Of a stretch of DNA of 64,000 bases, positions 58,897 to 64,000 are shown in pieces. The translations under genes and the position numbers were made by a program. How positions within the stretch are numbered: the stretch's first letter is position 1; each line of letters starts with the position of its first letter. Below the pieces are notes generated by a model. That model worked only from the letters and a program-made list of their open reading frames with translations, was not told the origin of the DNA and ran no database searches. Source of the stretch: CAVRXQ01 sp963831155 (lineage in GTDB: Bacteria; Actinomycetota; Acidimicrobiia; Acidimicrobiales; Bog-793); assembly GCA_963831155.1 (NCBI GenBank), contig CAWHOY010000005.1:744001-808000 (forward strand), given 5' to 3'.

Positions 58897-59320
58897 CTAA
58901 CCGGAAGGCGTCCTTACGGTAGCCGGGTGTCCGGGGTGCTCTGAGGTTCCAGGTCGCGTCGCAACCTCGGGGCCAGTCGGTTTAGGTGCCTCTGACTGGA
59001 GGACCTCGGCCACTGGCCGATGAGCGCCGACGCGGGCAGGGGATCGCGGTGAACACGGCTCGGCCTCACGCGGCCTCAGATTGCAGGACTTCGACGATCG
59101 ATTGCCGAGCACCGACGCGTGCGGGAACGACGGTGAGGGCGGCGGCCGTCGCCAGGAGCATCCCGAGCAGCGTCACGGCAAGCCAGAGCGGCGACGGCAG
59201 GAAGCCTCCGTGCACGGCGGCCTTGAACAGAACGATGCGAGCGGGATGCCGACGATGGCTCCGGCAGCCGAGAGCACCTGGGCACCACAGAGCGCCGAGC
59301 TCGTTGTCGCGTTCGGGCAC
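58897..59320 (-). pseudogene. Remnants of FtsX/MacB-type ABC permease C termini
   Basis: Two related C-terminal ends in tandem. One (59320-59066) reads PLWLAVTLLGMLLATAAALT then VVPARVGARQSIVEVLQSEA and stops; upstream, in another frame, AIVGIPL is visible. The second, about 60 bp further, reads PARVGAHRPVAEVLQSEAPK in the frame ending at 58897. PAR-x(n)-EALR-like ends are characteristic of FtsX-type permeases. The N-terminal parts are gone, replaced by the aldo/keto reductase gene region. Confidence 0.65.
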
Positions 59321-59383
59321 CGAGCGCCCGCATCAGCGCCGAGGAGCAACTCCATCTCCTCGGGGAACTTAGGCTTCGTCTTC

Positions 59384-60352
59384 ATGCGGTACATCGAAAT
59401 TGGTGGAATACGACTCTCCAAGATCGGTGTCGGAACATGGCAGTTCGGATCCCGCGAATGGGGCTACGGCGCCGGGTACGCAAGAGTTGAGGCTGGCCGG
59501 ATCGTCGAGCGTGCTCTCGACCTCGGAATCAACCTTCTCGATACCGCCGAGATTTACGGCTTCGGCCAATCAGAACGGATCGTCGGGCGCGCCATTTCTG
59601 GCCGGCGGAACGAGGCGTTCGTCGCCACGAAGGTCTTTCCTGTTCTCCCCGTCGCGCCTTTGGTCGAACGGCGCGGAAAGGCGAGCGCCCGGCGCCTCGG
59701 GATTGACGCGATCGACCTCTACCAGATCCACCAGCCCAACCCGCTTGTCCCGATCCGCATCCAGATGGAGGGCATGCGCCGACTCGTCGACGACGGCATC
59801 GTGCGCCACGTCGGCGTCAGCAACTTCTCCCTCGCCCGCTGGCAGGCCGCAGAGGCGGCGTTGGGCAACCCGGTCCTTTCGAACCAGGTCCGCTTCAGCC
59901 TCGTCGACCGGCGCCCCCTTGAAAATCTGGTGCCTTGGGCGGCGAGCAACGATCGACTCGTGATCGCCTATAGCCCGCTCGGGCAGGGATTGCTCTCGGC
60001 TCGTTACGACACGACAAACGCGCCGCGAAAGGGGGTTCGGGCATTCAATCCGCTCTTTCTGCCGGAGAACTTGGCGCGCGCCGGGGTTCTCCTCGAACCT
60101 TTGAGGGAGATCGCGAAAAGCCATGACGCGACGCCGGCTCAGATCGCGCTCGCATGGGTCATCCGGCGGCCCAACGTCGTCGTGATTCCCGGCGCGAGCA
60201 CCGTCGCACAACTCGAACTCAACGCCGCCGTAGCAGACCTCGAGCTCTCAGATGCCGAGGACGCGCAGTTGACGACGGGTGCCGAGGCGTTTCGCCCTCT
60301 CGAAGGCCGGGCGGCACTCCCAAAACTGCTCCGCCAACGTCTTCGGATGTGA
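59384..60352 (+). CDS. Aldo/keto reductase
   Basis: 322 residues, TIM barrel. Catalytic tetrad present: D and Y in DTAEIYGFG, K in VATKVFPVLP, H in LYQIHQPNPL. NADPH region near IPGASTVAQLELN. Starts ATG 59384; the longer open frame upstream lies over the permease remnants. Reduces carbonyls to alcohols; substrate unknown. Confidence 0.9.
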   Translation: MRYIEIGGIRLSKIGVGTWQFGSREWGYGAGYARVEAGRIVERALDLGINLLDTAEIYGFGQSERIVGRAISGRRNEAFVATKVFPVLPVAPLVERRGKASARRLGIDAIDLYQIHQPNPLVPIRIQMEGMRRLVDDGIVRHVGVSNFSLARWQAAEAALGNPVLSNQVRFSLVDRRPLENLVPWAASNDRLVIAYSPLGQGLLSARYDTTNAPRKGVRAFNPLFLPENLARAGVLLEPLREIAKSHDATPAQIALAWVIRRPNVVVIPGASTVAQLELNAAVADLELSDAEDAQLTTGAEAFRPLEGRAALPKLLRQRLRM

Positions 60353-60457
60353 AGCGCGCGTCCCAGCGGGTGCCATCAGGAAGATCGGGCCGTCGGGTAG
60401 TGTGATTTCGCCGATCCCTAGCGGACGAGGCACGTGAAACCTCTCAGGGAGAACTAA

Positions 60458-61060
60458 GTGGGGTCGACGACCACCGAAATCTCGAAAGTGACTGCCGTCA
60501 CGGAACCATCCGACATGGCGGACGGATACGACGGTTCTCACACCTCGCACGGTGTCGTGCCTTCCGAGAACGGTCGACGGTCGCGTGGTTTCGCCGAGCG
60601 CTTCCTGCCCGACAGAGGTCGGCTGCGACGCATCGTGCGTTACGCGAGCACGTCCGTCATCTCGACCATCATCAGCGAGACCGTGCTCCTCTCGCTGTTC
60701 GCGAATCACGTTCTCGGTGCAATCAGTTCTGCGCTCCTCGCCACCGTCGCGGGGACGTTACCCTCCTACTTCCTGAGCCGTTACTGGATCTGGCCAGAAG
60801 CGGATCGGAAACGTCCAGCTCGACAAGTAACCGCCTACTGGGTGATCTCGTTTGTCGCTCTCGCCGTCTCAAGCGGCGCCACCGGAATCGCAGCGCGGCT
60901 CGCGCCCCACCACGGCGCCACTCGCGACATCGTCGTTGGCACTGTTTACCTCGGCACGTACGGGCTGCTGTGGCTCGGTCGCTTCATCGTCTACCAGCGC
61001 TTCGTCTTCCTTGCTCACTCCGACCGGCGAGCAGTTGCTGGTGCCGCCTTCGAGGATTGA
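60458..61060 (+). CDS. GtrA-like membrane protein
   Basis: 200 residues: a polar 55-residue N terminus, then four hydrophobic helices with the GtrA/DPMS pattern (LRRIVRYASTSVISTIISET, GTLPSYFLSRYWIWPEADRK, and LLWLGRFIVYQRFVF). Family members flip or help transfer polyprenyl-linked sugars in cell-wall or O-antigen modification. GTG 60458, GGGAGA upstream. No glycosyltransferase next to it. Confidence 0.82.
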   Translation: MGSTTTEISKVTAVTEPSDMADGYDGSHTSHGVVPSENGRRSRGFAERFLPDRGRLRRIVRYASTSVISTIISETVLLSLFANHVLGAISSALLATVAGTLPSYFLSRYWIWPEADRKRPARQVTAYWVISFVALAVSSGATGIAARLAPHHGATRDIVVGTVYLGTYGLLWLGRFIVYQRFVFLAHSDRRAVAGAAFED

Positions 61061-61152
61061 CCTCGGCTTTCGGCACCGCTTCGGCTTAGAACGATTCGCA
61101 ATTGACCGACGGGCTCCTGGGTCGGAACTTCGGAAACTTGCGGTCATCTTTC

Positions 61153-61861
61153 ATGGGGTTTCGGCTGCCGGCGGCTGGTGATCGGCGTTTGCCCGCTGAC
61201 CTCAGTCGCCAGCGGAAGTTGACCAACCTGCAGGCTAAGTACACCGACACGAGAGAGCGGAAGCTCGCAACCAGGCAGCGGCGGGGTGCCTGGCTGGTCG
61301 TGTTCGTCGGCGTTGGGTTCGGCCTCTCGGCTTGTGGAGGTGGCTCCGCCTCCCCCCGGCGTCGCGAGCGCTGGGTCGAGCCCGAGGACGACCACCACGT
61401 CGCCTGGCTCGGCGGGGAGTCCCTCACCGTCCAGCGACGTCACCGCCAAGATGTTGGAGTTCACGCAGTGCATGCGCGCTCGCGGCGTTGTCGACTTCCC
61501 CGATCCGGTCGCCCATCCTCCCGCCCCCGGCAGCGCTCCTCCGGGCAAGATGACCTATCTCGGCGACAGCTTCAACCCCAGCTCGCCGACGTACCAAGCC
61601 GCATCGGCGGCCTGCCGGAAGTACGCGGTCGCAGAGCCCGTGACGCCCGCCGGAGCAGCCAAGGTCCAGGCCGAGCAGCTCAAGTACGCCCGCTGCGTAC
61701 GTGCCCATGGGGAGCCCAACTTCCCCGACCCGAGCGCCAATGGCGGGTTCGCGATCCCGAACTCGATCGATGATGACAGCCCGACCTTCAAGGCTGCCGA
61801 GCGCGCGTGCACGAAACTTCAGCCGCGCCTGCCCGGCCTGCCCGACAGCAGTGGGAGCTGA
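61153..61861 (+). pseudogene. Lipoprotein with repeated CxR-HG-FPDP motif, frameshifted at a C6 run
   Basis: A lipoprotein signal (GAWLVVFVGVGFGLSACGGG, lipobox LSAC) opens one frame from about 61153, but the homologous continuation PPGVASAGSS, then FTQCMRARGVVDFPDP and YARCVRAHGEPNFPDP, lies in another frame to 61861. The shift coincides with CCCCCC at 61352-61357. The minus-strand paralogue at 62012 is intact across the same junction (ACGGSGPPGVASAG). Could be a pseudogene, phase-variable, or a sequencing error. Confidence 0.65.
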
Positions 61862-62011
61862 GGATGACGGGTAGCAGGTAAGACCAAGGTCGCAAACGGT
61901 GACCGCAGCGACCATCGCGTGCTCGTCGTGAAGTCGCTCATTTCAGTGGCTAGCCGACGAGCTCTCCGAGGTCAGCCGGCGGACTGTCGCGAGCCGTTGG
62001 AGCGCCCGACG

Positions 62012-62593
62012 TCATCCAGGAGCGATCCCCGATTGAGAGGGCGGCGGAGGAGCAACGCACGTCGTGGCCGCCACTGCATACCCCGGGACGTTGAAGACGT
62101 TTGTCCCCGCAGAAGCAGAGGAAATGAATTGGCCCTGCCCGTTCGGCTCGGGGAAGTTCACGATCCCGTGGGCGTGCATGCACTGTGCGATCTTGAGATC
62201 ACGCTGGACGTACTTCTCGAGTTCGGCTTTGGACAGCACCACCCCGGCTGCGAGCGCCTGCGCGTGGCAAGACTTATTCGCCTTAATCATCTGTGGCGAG
62301 TACTTCGTGTAGCCGAGCTTGTTGAGCTCTCCGTTTTGGTACGGGGGATCTAGGAACTCCGGAAGTCCGTGCTTGCGCACGCACGCTGCCCACTTCGTCA
62401 TCGCGGCTAGCTGCTGTGCGGTTGGAGGCCCGCCGCTGCCGCCCGATACGCCACCCGCGATCGTCGTAGACGTCGACGATCCGGCGCTCGCCACGCCAGG
62501 AGGTCCCGAGCCACCGCAGGCCGCAAGCAAGAACGCGATGGAGACGAGCACGGGTCCGATCAATCCAGTCCCGATCCGCCATTCAGTTTGCAC
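62012..62593 (-). CDS. Putative lipoprotein with duplicated C-x-R/H-HG-FPDP motif
   Basis: 193 residues. GTG 62593 with GGAGG 6 bases upstream; lipoprotein signal LIGPVLVSIAFLLAACGG. Mature part has a low-complexity Ser/Thr/Gly linker then two repeats, WAACVRKHGLPEFLDPPYQ and IAQCMHAHGIVNFPEPNG, each with one cysteine and one histidine-glycine. Unknown function; from experience such proteins often lie near FtsX/MacB exporters, and permease remnants lie 3 kb away. Convergent with its frameshifted paralogue at 61153. Confidence 0.7.
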   Translation of the reverse strand: MQTEWRIGTGLIGPVLVSIAFLLAACGGSGPPGVASAGSSTSTTIAGGVSGGSGGPPTAQQLAAMTKWAACVRKHGLPEFLDPPYQNGELNKLGYTKYSPQMIKANKSCHAQALAAGVVLSKAELEKYVQRDLKIAQCMHAHGIVNFPEPNGQGQFISSASAGTNVFNVPGYAVAATTCVAPPPPSQSGIAPG

Positions 62594-63035
62594 CGAGCGC
62601 CTCCGACGCGACACGGTCAACCCACTTCCGACACGACTTTCATACGACCACGGTGGTTGCGAAAGGGTTACTCCGCGCCACCTCGGCCGCCGATTGATAG
62701 CCACGAAGTATCAGCTAACCGGCAGTCTCGCTCGCTGCAACTATCACGCAAGCGGGCGAGGGAGCGTCTGAGAGGGTTCGCAACACGCGCGCGCATGGCC
62801 CCCATGCCAGGAGGGGTCGGTATGCGACCGCGGAGAGGTCCGCCTGGGTAACTCTGTCCAGTTAGCAAAACGCTCTGACGAGCGCTACTCGTGAGAGCTA
62901 CGCCTCGCGATCAGCGTGTCTCAATCGCATGACCCTTGCGGAGGTTTTGGAGTTACCGGCACGGAAACTTCGACGTCAAAGCCCGAAATCTCGGCGCGAA
63001 TCACGACGAAAGTCCAGCGTCTTTGCGTTCTTACG
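62594..63035. other. Intergenic region, nothing recognised
   Basis: 442 bp between the lipoprotein and nrdJ. No gene, RNA or repeat is apparent; it should carry the lipoprotein promoter and the nrdJ end. Confidence 0.5.
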
Positions 63036-64000
63036 TTACGAACAACCGCTCGTCGCGCCGCAGCTCGGGCAAGCGTAACACGAACCGGCGCGCTGCATCA
63101 GGTTTCCGCAGGCGTAACAGAACGGAGCGTCCCTCATCTCGAATGACTCTTCGCGCACGCTCGTCTGCTGCACCGAATCACCGCCATCGCCGAACCGTTC
63201 CTGTTCGCGTTTCGCAGCGTCGACAAACTCGACATCCTCCAGACCAGGAAGCGTCGGTTGCCTCCGCTCCCCTGTCGACAGGATGCCGAGATCGACCCGC
63301 TCGTCGTACGGCAGGTACTCGAGCGCCAGACGACGGAAAATGAAGTCGACGAGGCTCGTCGCGATCCGCAACTCCGGGTCATCGGTGATGCCGGCTGGCT
63401 CGAACCGCATGTTCGTGTATTTCTTGATGAACGTCGAGAGCGGCACGCCGTGCTGGAGGCCGAGGCTCACCGCGATCGCGAACGCGTCCATCACGCCCGA
63501 AAGCGTCGAGCCCTGCTTCGAGACTTTCAAGAACACCTCGCCGGGCCGGCCATCTTCGTATTCGCCGACTGTGACGTAGCCGTCGCAGTCGGCGACCCGG
63601 AAGGCGAAGGTGTTCGAACGCCGGTGCCGCGGCAGGCGCTTGCGCGTTGTTGCCGACGGAGCGGTCACGTGGCCTTCGAGCGCATCTTCGAGCTCGGCGA
63701 TCCTCGCGTGCAGCTCCGCGACCCCCGCCGTTGATTCGGGCGCTTCCGCCGATTCCTTCTTCGTCGTGGAAAGGGGTTGCGCGACTTTGCAGTTATCGCG
63801 ATAGATCGCGACGGCCTTCAATCCCATCTTCCACGCGTCGAGATGGAGTTGTTCGACCTCTTCAACTGTGACGTCTTCGGGCATGTTCACGGTTTTCGAG
63901 ATCGCGCCCGAGATGAACGGCTGGACGGCGCCCATCATTTTCACGTGGCCGCGGTAGTGGATGACGTTGTCACCCATCGAACAGGCGAAGACAGGCAAAT
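63036..64000 (-). CDS. nrdJ: Vitamin B12-dependent (class II) ribonucleotide reductase, C-terminal part
   Basis: Partial; the gene continues past position 64000. The visible 320 residues include MMGAVQPFISGAISKTVNMP, the WKMGLKAVAIYRDNCKVAQP segment, the TSCPD-like region with STLSGVMDAFAIAVSLGLQH, and a cysteine-rich zinc C terminus (CYACGNLMQRAGSCYACPSC, then GATSGCS). Reduces ribonucleotides using adenosylcobalamin, oxygen-independent. Stop TAA at 63036-63038. Confidence 0.94.
   Translation of the reverse strand, partial: LPVFACSMGDNVIHYRGHVKMMGAVQPFISGAISKTVNMPEDVTVEEVEQLHLDAWKMGLKAVAIYRDNCKVAQPLSTTKKESAEAPESTAGVAELHARIAELEDALEGHVTAPSATTRKRLPRHRRSNTFAFRVADCDGYVTVGEYEDGRPGEVFLKVSKQGSTLSGVMDAFAIAVSLGLQHGVPLSTFIKKYTNMRFEPAGITDDPELRIATSLVDFIFRRLALEYLPYDERVDLGILSTGERRQPTLPGLEDVEFVDAAKREQERFGDGGDSVQQTSVREESFEMRDAPFCYACGNLMQRAGSCYACPSCGATSGCS

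Noticed and set aside
57468..58922. Long plus-strand open frame opposite amt
   Set aside because: Low-complexity Arg/His/Asp-rich product typical of antisense frames; amt is clearly conserved.
1..64000. CRISPR array
   Set aside because: No regularly spaced short repeats and no cas genes were seen.

Overview
High-GC bacterial chromosome, most likely an actinobacterium (possibly Acidimicrobiia or a neighbouring class). This is inferred from the GC-rich codons, frequent GTG starts, 4-bp ATGA/GTGA gene overlaps, a B12-dependent ribonucleotide reductase and typical actinobacterial small families (DinB, GYD, ClpX-type zinc finger). No rRNA or strong phylogenetic marker is present, so the class is a guess.

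Layout. 1-9.7 kb is core-like: start of pgi and gnd (translationally coupled), a quinone oxidoreductase, a DrrAB-type exporter divergent from a small helix-turn-helix protein with a symmetric operator/promoter between them, a PAS-GGDEF-EAL protein, tRNA-Arg(TCT), tRNA-His(GTG) followed by an IS481-type insertion, and a universal stress protein. 9.7-25.7 kb is an accretion of two integrative elements in the 3' end of tRNA-Lys(CTT): the tRNA at 25626-25702 is intact, and copies of its 3' end lie at 17434-17478 (45 bp) and 9675-9701 (27 bp). The right element (about 8.2 kb) keeps an integrase, an excisionase-like gene and many small unknown genes. The left one (about 7.8 kb) has lost its integrase and is partly decayed.

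25.8-28.4 kb holds an acyl desaturase, a YbaK deacylase, a lone riboflavin kinase domain and a formaldehyde-activating-enzyme (Fae) homologue. 28.7-45.2 kb looks like a catabolic locus: a Tat-exported Opp/Dpp-type binding protein, LysR regulator, MFS permease, three enzymes closely matching E. coli YgcW (SDR), YgcU (FAD-linked oxidoreductase) and YgcE (FGGY kinase), an aldehyde dehydrogenase, the Opp/Dpp permeases with a fused double ATPase, a zinc alcohol dehydrogenase and a lipoamide-dehydrogenase-like flavoprotein. The substrate is unknown. The YgcWUE pathway is, to my knowledge, uncharacterised, and its pairing here with an Opp-type importer and Fae is the most interesting metabolic signal in the window.

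45.2-55.9 kb: an MFS exporter, a chromate-type transporter, a full branched-chain amino acid ABC operon (livKHMGF) running into kynureninase, and a convergent tryptophanase, together suggesting uptake and breakdown of tryptophan or related amino acids. 56-64 kb: TfoX-like protein, small membrane protein, a broken pentapeptide/DinB gene, ammonium transporter, remnants of FtsX-type permeases, aldo/keto reductase, GtrA-like protein, two related cysteine-motif lipoproteins (one frameshifted at a C6 run), and the C-terminal part of nrdJ.

Several genes are visibly broken (16.0 kb, 20.1 kb, 21.7 kb, 57 kb, 59 kb, 61.3 kb), most of them inside or next to the mobile regions. No CRISPR array was seen.
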